A DNA stretch of 64,000 nucleotides from Aphis gossypii (taxonomy: Eukaryota > Arthropoda > Insecta > Hemiptera > Aphididae): positions 47,965,260 through 48,029,259 of the forward strand of contig NC_065530.1 in assembly GCF_020184175.1 (NCBI RefSeq), given 5' to 3'. Shown here piece after piece: positions 14,256 to 26,639 of the stretch (its first letter is position 1; every line of letters starts with the position of its first letter). The notes under the pieces are model-generated. The model worked only from the letters and a program-made list of their open reading frames with translations, had not been told where the DNA came from and ran no database searches. Position numbers and translations under genes: made by a program.

Positions 14256-16063
14256 TCTTATAATGTTATGTAATATAACCTTTCTATATGTATATTATGC
14301 ATATAATATAATGTTATTATATAGACGCGCAATTTCATTTACAACGCTTGCACACACCCACTCAGAAAAATATTATAAACGGCATGATATGTTATATTCT
14401 TTATATTTATTATTACTTTTTTTTTTTCTTAAACATATTTCCGAGCGAGAGTATCGTCTCGTTAGACGGTGGTTTTATATATTTGAGCTTAAAATATACG
14501 ACACAAACGACCGTGTAGTAAACAGATATGCTTCGTTCGTTTTGATTCGAGTGCGATATATTATAATATATGATTATTATGCATAATAGAATACTGTGTA
14601 TATACATATGTGGTTGGGCTCAGCACTATTAAATTAACATTCCGAGCGTGAAGTTCGTTATTTCGACGAGCGCCAAAAAGATTCAGTCGTGTACTGCAGT
14701 TCTATAAATCTATGTATAAATACATACGCATAGTCTCGACGATGACGTCAAACCGTCAATGGCAGTGGATGTAAATCGAACTCGGAAAATGTCAGGATAG
14801 GGATGATGGTGGTGCGCGCGATGTGTATAAGTACACAACAATACAGTGAAATGGATTACGCGTACAAACATCTGTCAATTTCTCCCATTGGGCAAATGGT
14901 TTTTCCGTGTACCTATCGTTCGGCTGTTACTTTCGACTATACTGTGTATACATTATATCGCACCGAGGACGAGGACCACTCTCTGAAAACACAGCCGATG
15001 CACCTCCCGTGCGCGTGTATTTAGTCTGTGATGCGTGTTATTGCAAGTCTGCAAAATGTAGTTTAATACTAGTGTAGTGGTAAGTACGGGAAGAGGGTGC
15101 CGTCAAAATAATTATCACCAACATCTTATTATATTATGTATAGGTATTTAAAGCGCTTATTTGAGAGTGGGTAATTATGCGTAAATATTATACTATAATA
15201 TGTATAATAAGTGAATATGTATGTGAAATTCGTTCGTAAACGAATATATGGTTCTCGATATCGCCACCTTCCATTGGACGTCACAGTCTACACACAATCG
15301 AAACTATCCTATGAGTAGACATGAAGTGATTGGTATTAGCCAAGAATGAGCAATCATGATGACAGTATGATTAAAATTTTTACTAAATAACATTATCGTG
15401 GTATAAACATTAGCATGTTAAGGTAGATAGGTATATATGCAAAATACGGGAACACCGGACGACGTTTCAAACCCCCAGCTAAACCCAACCGAATTGTGTG
15501 AATAATAACGGCTGAGGCTAAAATATTATCTGCATATTATTACACGAAAACCACGAAGAAAAAATAATTATGACTGGTATATAATATAAACTATATAGAT
15601 TAGTTAGTCTCGTGCGGGAATATAAAAATAATAATTACAGTAATAATATTACAACCTGGCCTCGCGTGTGCTCGCATATTGTACACGTGCAACGAGGTCG
15701 TGATTTATCTACGGTCCCCAGCTGATGTATACATTATATATATAAATATATAATATATCTACGCGGCAAACACGTGAGTGGAGGTACAACCGGTGATGGT
15801 ATATACCGTTTTCCCTAACGGCCACAAATCCATTTGACCAGAAAAGCGGTGTGCACGGCAGTAGTTATAAGGGACGATGGTTTTCGGCGTTCAGGCGAAC
15901 GATGAGGGGGTGGACCGTAAAGGGGTAGGGGCGAGCAGCTGCTAAGCCGTTGCGCTGAAAACGCACGCACACGCACAAAACACACGAGCGCGTAAAAAAT
16001 AACCAGAATACACAAGAGCTCGCGCCCGGACGATTCTAAATAATGGCTTTAGGTTTGTTTCTT

Positions 16064-16107
16064 TTATTATTATTACTATCACTATTATTATTATTATTAT
16101 TATTATT
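16064..16107 (+). repeat. TTA trinucleotide microsatellite, interrupted
   Basis: TTA units interrupted by ACTATCAC; the run of Leu codons it gives on the plus strand is not evidence of a protein. Confidence 0.9.
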
Positions 16108-16930
16108 TCGTTTCACCACTCCTGCACATTTATTTAGTTCTATATGTCTGACCCGTTATATTTTGTTTTTCGCTCTCCTTTGTCCCGGTGTCCGAGACAA
16201 AAGTGTTGTACGCGTAATATTGAAAAACGACGATTTCGTAATATTTTTTTGTTAACATTTGGTCGCCTCGTAAGCGTTTCTAAAGCGCGCAAAAAGGCCG
16301 AAGGACGCGCCGATATTATTGAATATATCGCGAAGAAAACGATAAGGAGAGGAACGAAAAAAAAATAGAAAACCAAATACGGTGACGCAGCGGAAAGTAG
16401 AAAAACAAGTTGTATAAACGGATTTAGGTGCGCGCAAGTTGTGGCGACGGAGAGGAATCTATGTGTTTGTGTGTATATGTGTGTGCCGTGTTGTAACGAT
16501 CCCGCGCGTTGTGTCAACAACCTCTAATGGACTAATGTATGTGTGTGTGTATGCATACGAATACACTTTTCATCATATCTGTGAAAACAAGAAGCGACTG
16601 TGATAATGGAGAACGCGTGTTCCAAAACAGAGTGATTTCGGTTTTGTCTGTGTGTCTGTGTATTATATAGTAAGTACGCTCTATCATCGCCGCCGACGGA
16701 TTTCAACACGCAGACATCCACACACACACACACAGTTAAGCTCTCGAACACATATTCATTCTGTACAGCCACAGCCAGTGATGGGTTTCCATTGTGTTTA
16801 ATTGTTATTAACGCACACGCGCATTCAGACGGTTATCTCTAAAAAACAGACGACTAAAAAGTCTGGCGACTCTACCTACAACGGCGACGACGACTCGTAC
16901 GGCGGCGCGCGAGCGAGTATTTGAATAACT

Positions 16931-16947
16931 GCGGCGGCGGCGGCGGC
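16931..16947 (+). repeat. short GGC array
   Basis: Five GGC units in the 15.6-17.1 kb CpG-rich patch. Confidence 0.85.
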
Positions 16948-17191
16948 ACATGTTCTATATACACGCACACGCGCGACGTAATTAGCTAAATATTTCCACC
17001 AACTCTTTGCTCGGATATTATAATAATAGTGTATAATAATATTATATGCGCGCGCTTTGTTCAAACAATGCGAATACGACGTACACATTAATTAAATTCG
17101 TCCACGCCGTTGGACTTAGAGGCTTGGAAAAAAAACAAATAAAAACAAACTTCACCGAGTCTTGTCTGGAATAAATAAGTAGAATGAATTA

Positions 17192-17212
17192 ATATATATA
17201 TATATATATATA
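17192..17212. repeat. AT dinucleotide microsatellite
   Basis: About ten AT units. Confidence 0.93.
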
Positions 17213-20200
17213 AATAAGACTAAGTACCTACCGCCGGAATGGTAAACTTTATATTTCTGGTGTAGCGGGGTGAAGTAAAAAAAGAAAAAAAAGAAATTAA
17301 GTAATAATGGCCAAAAAGTATATAAATTAAAGAGCCGAAAATGAAATTATCGCAGCAGGGGGTTTCTGTGGGTAGAGGTGTGTGTAGATAGCTGCTATTT
17401 ATTTGCCACCACCGCTCTAACCTAATTAAAACAATTTCTTGGCGGTGATTTTATTTTTCTCTCTTTCGCTGTATTATTACTATCTCTCTTTACGGGACTT
17501 AACGCATTCTATCAAACTGGCCATTTGCCCGAACTTTATTTTCCGAACGTCACGTGATTATTGGAGATAAGGACTATTTACAACATGATTTATACAATGT
17601 AAAACGTATAATATTATACCACTGATTTTTCATGAAACGAAACAAATGTAAAAGTTTCAAAACAATATAATCATATTAATTAATATCGGTCGATCTCCGT
17701 GGGAAATTTCATTAAAATATGGGTACGCTTAATGATTATTATGTTTATGAGCAATCGAAATATTTCACTAAAGACTTTAATAATATAATCAACATAATAT
17801 TAATGCGTTTGTTTAGGGAACTATACATAATGTTATATGACATGTCCATTCGCGTTTTATAGTGCTATATATATACATATATTGTTTTCAAACACGAAGT
17901 TCCCCACTATTATTATATTGATTTATCAAAAATTACCACATACCATAACATTACACGTTTGGCCGAACTAGAATTTTAAACACGGATCACGTGTATTCTA
18001 ATTTTAATCCCATAACATATAGTATGATTTTGTTGAAAATATATTATTAAATTAATCACGTTGGAGAATCGATGATTTATCTTCAAGTGTGTGACATTTG
18101 AGATCCTAACGATTGAACAGCCACGAAAGATATTGTCAAACCTCATCACCACCATAGTCTTTTATCAATACAACAATACATTGTACACTTATTGTATTGA
18201 TTTGAACTGAACGAATGATAAAAAATCGGTAGGGAACATAAATTTTATAGAATGAACAGTGAATACTTAATATAATATGTGATTTTATTATAATTACGGT
18301 TGGAGGAATAAAGATGGAAATTTTTTTGAAAATAATCGCTTGTTTTTGTCCTAGGTAAAGATATATTGTTTTTCCCTAAGTTTGTTGAAATTCAGTTTCT
18401 TTGATAATTCATCACAACCGATCAGAAAGATTATAATAATATGTCATCGTTTTCGATATTCGCTTGCTGTATTTTTGCATCAATTCGATTTCGATGAAAA
18501 CGGTTCCAAAACGAAATTGTTTTCAAGTATAAAATAGTAATAATATTAAATATGTAAATACGCTCAACTGAAATTAATGCGGGCTGCACAGTTTGATAAA
18601 ATTATAGATAATATTCATCTCATACGGTTTATAATGATAATAATAAATAATAATAATAGTGGTCATGATATTCGGTCTCCGACCTGACCAATAGCACTCC
18701 ACAGGACACGACCAACCGAAAGCGCCCACAGTGGTTTCGACTGCGTTGACATTGGGCCAAAGCGCAAAGGAATACAATACGCTGGATACCCTTGTCGTTT
18801 CGTTCACCCACGTGAAATTATCCAGCAACTATTTCGTTGTTTGACTTTCTCCTTGTTGTTTTCTCCGCGATTTTGAGGTTATTAGCAAAAGCAGAGACTT
18901 TTCCTCTCCTACGCACTATACGATTGGCGCGAGGGTAGGGCTGAGGGTTGTGAGCGATGGGGTCGGTAAACCGGTGGTAGACGAGAAACATTAATAAGTA
19001 ACAGCGGGTGTGCCCCTTGTGTGTGACGTACGCCTTAGTAGAATGTAGGTGATATTTATGTGCCGCCTGTGGGTATTATATTATAGGTAGGTTTAGTCGC
19101 ATACAAACTAGTCGAATTCTTTTCCGACCCCACAACTACTTTCCCAATACACTTACATTTTCTCCTAATTGCACCGCTCCGATATTACGTTTAATTTGAT
19201 TTCATTAACGACCTACTGGAACACGTATATATATTATAAAATATATCTCACGACTTATTGCTTCACCAACAAAACGTAGACAGTATATACACACACACAC
19301 ATATAGTTATATATCTATATACTTTAATATATACGCATACAACAAAACAGTAAACAATGTGAATTCCCACATACCAATACAGTTATATCAAAAAAAAATC
19401 AATTGATTCCACACCATCGCCAATAGGACCCCACCGCGTCGCCTAAACTATATAATAATCGCACCCGTCGTAAAAATGGTGTATATGTAGTTATTATTAT
19501 TATTGTGGTTCTGGTTTTCCAAAACTACCTATATACAAATATAGAGCTATATATAATAATACATGAAATGACAATAATAATGACTCTTTCAAAAAACAAA
19601 TAAATTGTTGAAAATTAAACCCACGATATATAGGTATATACGCGATAGTTGTTATATGTTTATATATATATATAATATACATACTTATAAGTCGTAGCGA
19701 TAATAGGCGTCACGCGATCCATAATCGACATAACTTCTAAACTTGGAAAATGTAATACTTATAATAGTAGGTATAGTTTGTTATTTTCTTTAACTACTTT
19801 GAAAACAGATCAAATAGTTTTATTTCATTAATTATACTACTATTGTGATCTTTTTTTTTTTCAAAAGAAATATTTTAAAAGTTCAAAAATTGGTCAAACT
19901 TTTCTATAAAAAAATAAAACATTTAAAATGTATTTATAATTTTTACATCGTAATAAAATTTATTTGGTGGTGAGATGTTTAATATTCAAGAACTATGAGG
20001 CCATCGTGTTACTATATTAATGTTTAAAATACATAAAATATAAAAAATAATGTTATATTATAATATGAATCTCAATAACATTTATTAGTTACCTTTTTAT
20101 GATACTATATAGTATATATTGCACAATTTGAATGTTCATTGCAATATGATGAGAAAATATAAAGAATTTATTAGTTGTTTAAAACATAACAAATGGTTAC

Positions 20201-21299
20201 CGATCCTTTTACAGATATCAATCTGTACAGAAATGTTAATAAAGAATTACGAAGAAATTAAAATAATCAATTTATTTGTAAAAAAAAAGAAGATAAATTT
20301 TACGAAAACTGTAGCCTGTTTTATTATTATTTTCTTTTTAAACAGTAAAAACAAAATAGCTTATTAACAATTCATATAAGGTTTTAAACCTTTGGAAACC
20401 GTAAAGACTCATTGATTATTTATTATTTACATTTCAAGTGGTAAATTATGTTCAAGTCTTCAATTTATACTTTGTATCTAAAGTTTTAACGTATCATGAA
20501 CAATAACAATATTATATATTAATAAATAAAATAAGATATAGAAGTTTATGTCTCATTAGAAGCGGGTGAATATTTTAATTTATTTAAACGATTTCCAAAT
20601 TTAAATTAAATATTTATTAATCTGATTATTGATTGTAAATTTACATTAGTATTTAGCAATAACTAATTATAAATCATTTTATTAAAAATAATATATAGTA
20701 TATAGGTTAGGTACATATTATTATACATTGAAATTATAAATTTTCTCTATTTTATCGTAATTATTACATTTTCAAGTCACTAACGAGGAAAGGCAGACTC
20801 CATTAAGTGTGGATAATTAACATTAGTGTAAACGAATCTATTAAAATGTTTGTTCTTGCTAACAAAATCGCATGATTAAATTATATTAAATACGTCTTTA
20901 TAAATGTATACATGATGTATAAAATATTGCACGAAGGCATTCGATAATCGACGTACATTTTCTTGGAATACCTAACGAACTAAATAAAAAAACCTTTTCA
21001 AGTGTAAAATTAATCAAAACTATATTCGTGTATTTCATAAAACATGAAATAATATTATTCATGTAATAATATAATTTATACTATAACTATGTAACTTTGT
21101 AGCAACAACAGATGAATAGTTAAATATAAATTCACTATTTTTGGGATTAATTCAACAAAATGGTGAAATGTGATTGTTTCATGTGTTTGTCAAAACCAAA
21201 ACTAATTTTTTGTAATGCATAATTTACCTAAAAAAAATTAAAAAATAAATAAATGATAAACAATTCGATTGCGATGTACGAGCATTTTTTTTTCATTCA

Positions 21300-21730
21300 C
21301 CAATGTCCGAAAAAACTGCTAACACTCAACGTACGCGGTGGAGAAGAAAGTCGGTAAGAACGACAGCGGTTTATGTGTTAGGTGCAGAAACGAGTGTGCC
21401 GATAGAAGAGAAGCAACCGATGGAGATATTAATCACGGAAACAACACTGGTCGCACGTCGAAATATCTGTCGGGTATACATCGAGGATCGAGGATTGATT
21501 AATGGGTGCGGAATACGAAAATCTTTCGCGTTTTGTATGCCTGGCCCAGACGTAGCCTGTCAAATTATCGTCGAGGGCTTCCTTTTTGCAGTTGAAACGA
21601 CGCTTTGTGTATAAGACAATCGTTTTCAATCGTTGCCCTTTCGTCTGCTCCGATAGTCCGATGTGCATTTATCTTATTTTTTCGTCTCCCCACCGCTCGC
21701 AATCACCGCTACCACCTCACCTTTTCAATA
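21300..21730. other. GC-richer intronic patch with a 103-codon ATG frame
   Basis: On the plus strand, an ATG at 21303 opens 103 codons (start MSEKTANTQRTRWRRKSVRT, ending ...FAVETTLCV). The composition is mixed, with basic residues near the start. The opposite strand is open for 79 codons as well. I recognise no domain, and there is no obvious promoter or polyadenylation context. It is either a chance frame or an unannotated nested short gene. Confidence 0.2.
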
Positions 21731-24027
21731 CTCCCCTCCGCCGCTTTTAAAACCTACCCGTCGTACCTTTAACAGGATGAATTACGGATATTTCACTCAG
21801 ATATAAAAAGGACAAGAATGGAGGAAATAAGGAGAAGAAAAAAACATAAATCTCTGATAGATAATTGATCTGCGGGGTTGGGAAGGGTTTTATGGTGCGC
21901 TCGCTGTGTAATATAAAATACGTACTGAACGAGCTCGGGGTCTTGTTGAACAAATTTATGTTGAAAGGGCCACTCCATTTTAATCTACTATAAATCCACC
22001 CCTCTCACACGTGCACGTTGCAAATATACGCGAAGGTAACAATAGTATATACAGCAAATTGATATTGTCACTGCCATAAGTCAACTGTAAATACCTAACT
22101 ATAATTATTCATTCAACGATACTAATTTAAAAATGTAAGAAGTTTAAAAAAATTAAAGATTTGATATAAAAAGATAATGATTTAATTTATACTCTACGAT
22201 CTAAAATCGTGTTTTCGTGGGAATTAATTTTTATGTTATAATCTAATATAAATTTCTTTTATTTGATATTATACCATAAACGAATAAAAAACATAAAAAC
22301 ACGAAAACTATGTATTTTAAAATAGCCTACATTTAGAATAAATTTAAAATCGCAAAACAAACAGATAGTTTATTCAAAATGCTAAATTGTATTAACAAAC
22401 TAGGATTGAATTTTATTAAAGAGTTCCATTAATTTGATTCATATAGATACATTTTATATTTCGTATAAATGCAGTCTACAATACAAAAATTATTTTTAAA
22501 AAAAATTGTTAATCATTTTTATTTTTATATGCAACTTTATAAGTGTAGATAAATACATGTCAACGAAAGAAACGATCAAATAAAAAAAACTGAAAATAGT
22601 TGTGAGCTCTTGTGTCACATAGGATGAATAACTATAAAAACGAAAAACAGTTCTATAAATTGGATTAAAATATCATGGGACAAAACTTCAACCGTCGTCC
22701 GTCAGAAGAGTATAGCAGCCAAAATATAACATAAAATATTGTTTATCCCGTACTGCAACTCCCGGGCGCCAAACAGTCAATATGCATTATCACTGTAGAA
22801 CTATATACTAGTACGCTAAACAAAACTATTGATTAATATAGAGCCGCAAAGAGTAAGAAAACATTAAACAACACCACGCACAATACGGTCGCACATAATA
22901 TAATATAATAAAAATTGTTTAGTATTTTCTTATAGTATCTTTTGTATTTGTTATGTATAAAATATAAATATAAAATATTTTATATTGTGTTATATAAATA
23001 TGACTATTGTTCATAATATATATTGTGTATTTTTTACATAATTGTATGTCTATTTAAAATGATATGTACTTGCATAAAAAGGTAATCACACTGTGTTTTG
23101 TGTTAGAATACGCAAATAATAATTTTTTTCATCAAACATATCAGTAAATAACACATAAAATACAAAATATTTTAAGAAAAGAAATGTACAAATACTAGTG
23201 ATAATATTGTCCATACGGACAATTTAAAATTTAATATTCTTAAATGCTCTTTAGGAAACAAAACCAAGGTAACAACCTATTTTTCCACTGTATCCAATAT
23301 TCCACCAATGCGTTTTTTTCGCGTTAGTGGTAGGAAACGAGGAGATGTTTCCCGTAAAAAGAAATTTAGCTCAACCCTCTCAACACATTCTGTATATAAC
23401 TAACGCATACACACACTGTATTGATTCCTATGGTTTTTACCAAAAGCGACCAATGCTTTAGGGGTGTGCAGCACATCTCTCTCGCCCACTATGGCTGCTT
23501 CTCGCTCTATCACAGTACAGTTTATGGTTCGGAAAAAGCGAAGGAGAACGGCACGATAGCAAAGGCGGCAGTGGTGGAAATGAAGCGTAGACCCCGGCCC
23601 CGTTGACAGCGGAAGACTAATGACCAGCCTGGGCCGTTTCGCCCTCGCCGACATTTTGCATCGCGCGGATTGTCCCTCTTGCCACGATAAATATTATATT
23701 ATTATATACGTATTATACAGTATCTTTTATATTAAAAAATAAAAATTCATTTATATTATTTTATTATTATTACTTATTATATTCGCCGCGTGCATTATGT
23801 TTATTGTTATTTTTCGTGTGACTATTATATTATTTCGCTAAAAACTTTTTTGGTTATCCCACGTCACAATTTTTTATATTAATTTAATTTTGCACCACAA
23901 ACGCATTTTATTCGGTTATGATATTTTTGTTATTATCATCTAAAAAGAGAGGCGACCAGGACGTTATAGTTATATAAACGTCGTATACAGATATTATTAT
24001 AATAGGTTTCCATTTAAAACCCAAATG

Positions 24028-24049
24028 TTAATAATAATAATAATAATAA
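24028..24049 (+). repeat. TAA trinucleotide microsatellite
   Basis: Seven TAA units. Confidence 0.92.
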
Positions 24050-25007
24050 CCATAATGATTTACGATAAAGAGAAAAAAACATAAAGAAAACATGTCACAA
24101 CCGTGTTATTAGACATAAAAACGTCGTTTCGTGCCAGAATAATTAAAAGCCTCCTATCGGGGTAAGCGTGTATACGAACTAATACGACGGTACGAGATTA
24201 AGGAGGGGACGAGCTAATTTTCCGGAGTGAAGCACCGAGATGGTTTAATCCTGAAAACAGGGCCGAAATTAAACCTTAAATCTAGCCAAATCTCGGTGAG
24301 TTTCTTAAGTATTTCCCCTCCCATTCATCTCTATCGCACTCATTCACTTACTCAATATTTCTCTCTCTTTTTTTAAAATCCTTCCTGCGTTTTCACTTAT
24401 ACAAATCTTCGTTTTCGTATTTACGATCCGCAGACGAAAACGAATAGTGGAAATGGAAAAGTACTTATTCCAATTAAATGCGAAAGCGCACTGCCACTGC
24501 CAACGAAATCCATTCACACACGAAGTATAGGTACAATCACTTATATACATGCCAACTTTCTTTCCCCAATTTGGATAAACATAACTTAAAAAAAAATCCA
24601 AATCGTTTAAATTTATATAATATTAATAATATATAGCACACGTAAATATTTTTGCGCTTTAAAATTCACTTTTATTTTTTCATATTATACATAAAAATAA
24701 AAAAAATAGAAGAAAATAAAACATATTAACTGGAAAAATAAATATAGATACACAACTGTTGAGAATTAAATTGGCTCAGGATTGACTGAGGCGCTGAAAT
24801 AAGTTAATAACCAACGCACCCTACGAATTATACAGCCTTGAGGATATTGCTTTTTCCTTAAAAAGACCATTAACTCCGATCGAGTTCCTTTTATTTCAAT
24901 CAGTAATTTATCGCCTATACAACCGGGCCACTACGTTTTCATCCCAAGAGCCAACGCCAAAATGTATAATCAACATAATTTATAGAAAATCTCAAAAATA
25001 AAAAAAT

Positions 25008-25044
25008 AAAAGAAAGAAAGAAAGAAAGAAAGAAAGAAAAGAAA
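25008..25044 (+). repeat. AGAA tetranucleotide microsatellite
   Basis: About eight tandem AGAA units in a generally A-rich tract. Confidence 0.95.
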
Positions 25045-26590
25045 TACTTATAATATTCCATTATTTCAACGGAAAAATAACGTTAAAAAATTTAAAAATT
25101 GATACACAAACAAAAAAAAAAAAAACAGTAAAAAAAAATTCTCATCTTTTTTTTAAGAAGAAATTGTGCTTAAAAATCAGACCAAATCGCAAGATTTTAG
25201 CCGATATTGAGTAAATTGAATTAATTTTAAACAACTTATTGTTGGCTGAGCTTCTGAACTTAAAGTTTTTAAGAGAAGGGTGATTTTCAATAAGTCAAAA
25301 CTTTAAATCAAATGGTAAGAGAAAATGAACAAATACTTTTAAGAAAATAACATCAAAGTTTAAATTGACATATTTTACATATCAAGAGTTGAATAACTTA
25401 GTTTATTGAAACATTGGATATCATATTTCCTAGTTTTTCAAACGGAGAATAAAGAAAACTTTAAAGCACACGTTCGTTTTAGATTATCCCAAAGTAAATA
25501 CAATTCCGGTCGCTCAACACCAATTGTGTCACTTTCAAACCTACCGAATTTCAAAACAATAAGGCTTTATTGTAAAATGTAATACCTAGGTATTAATAAA
25601 AAAAATTACAACGTAAGAAATATATTTAATTTAATTTTGTGCTACAAACAATAACACTTTCGTTAAACGGTACATAAATGCATAATTTGCGTAGGTACGT
25701 AGTATCGAAAATATTTTACAGCATAGTTAAATGGACTATATTATATATTTTTGCTTTCGAGTTAGTAAAATGAACGTCATCAGTTCATGAAAAATAGGCG
25801 GTGGACATTTTATAAATTTATGTGCTATTTGACGTGCAGTGTTCCAACTTTGCTTCCGTCAAGCAGTAGACGCCCACCTCACGAGGGTGAAAAATTTAAC
25901 GTCATACACACGGATTTTCTTCTACTTCTATCTTTTTCCCCTACAAGGTCTTTTATATAAAGCGACAAGCATCGAGAGCGAAGACGGGTAGCTCCGTCAT
26001 AATTCTTATAGGTGCTGGCGCCGCCCTAAGAGACGCTTCGTATAACATCCCTTAATAGGCATCCTTATAGCGGCTCCCCTAGTACGCTCATTATTCAACT
26101 CCAGCCTTCAAAACGGAGAATGTCGCACGCGTGAATGTACGTGAAGTGTGTGTGTATGTATGTAAGGATGTGCGTAGGTGTATATTCGTTTTTTCTTTCC
26201 TCACATCACGCCTGCACTATCACACGCGATGATTCAACCACCTCTTCTTATCCCACAGTAGCAAATATTATATTTTTTTTTCTCTCTTACCGTATTTCTG
26301 CTCTTGTTGGCCAATAATCGGACGTGGTTGTGTAAATCTGACGATAAATCAAACGCACAACAAATTTGTCGGTAGACGTTTTTCCCTCCCATTTATTTTA
26401 TTTTTTTTTTTTTGCCCAAAACCTTTACGGCGATAAAAAAAATATCATTTCTTGGATTTCTTTCTCAAAAAACAATATATATATATATACACACACATTT
26501 ATGAACGCTTAACGGATAGCAATTTCTCATGTCCCTATACCTGCCTACATACGATATAATAATAAGGGCTAAGAAATAAACCAAACTTAC

Positions 26591-26639
26591 CTCTGTGTCG
26601 ATTTGTTTGTTTGTCGAACATTAACATCGCATCTTCAAT
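26591..26639 (-). CDS. Rbp6: Musashi homolog Rbp6, short exon in the middle of RRM2
   Basis: This is a 49-nt internal exon. It is preceded by a GTGTTTCAG acceptor and followed by a GTAAGTTTGG donor. It encodes IEDAMLMFDKQTNRHR plus the first base of a Gly codon, so it enters in phase 0 and leaves in phase 1, exactly what the exon at 162-244 needs to form RG-FGFVTF. It covers beta2 of RRM2 and the loop leading into RNP1, and is essentially identical to the Musashi/Rbp6 family sequence. The open frame extends into both flanking introns, but only these 16 codons resemble the family. It sits between two introns of about 25 kb. Skipping it would shift the frame (49 is not a multiple of 3) and destroy RRM2, so it should be constitutive. 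Confidence 0.95.

Larger units (their letters stand above)
15640..17100. other. CpG-rich intronic patch with many simple repeats
   Basis: CG-rich segments alternate with a TTA array (16064-16107), TG and CA runs (16530-16545 and 16715-16733) and a short GGC array (16931-16947). Several short open frames exist on both strands but none looks like a protein family. Function unknown. Confidence 0.3.
245..26590 (-). other. Rbp6: 26.3-kb Rbp6 intron interrupting RRM2
   Basis: The intron runs from the donor GTAAGTTTGG at 26590 to the acceptor TTTACAG at 245 and splits a single Gly codon in RNP1. It is mostly AT-rich DNA with TATAATATTATA-like palindromes and short microsatellites. CpG-rich patches lie at about 5560-6110, 13330-14250, 15640-17100, 18660-18960 and 21300-21730 and are listed separately. 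In 245-5560, 6110-13330, 17100-18660, 18960-21300 and 21730-26590 I see no gene, RNA or intact mobile element. All frames over 60 codons there lack recognisable similarity. Confidence 0.85.
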
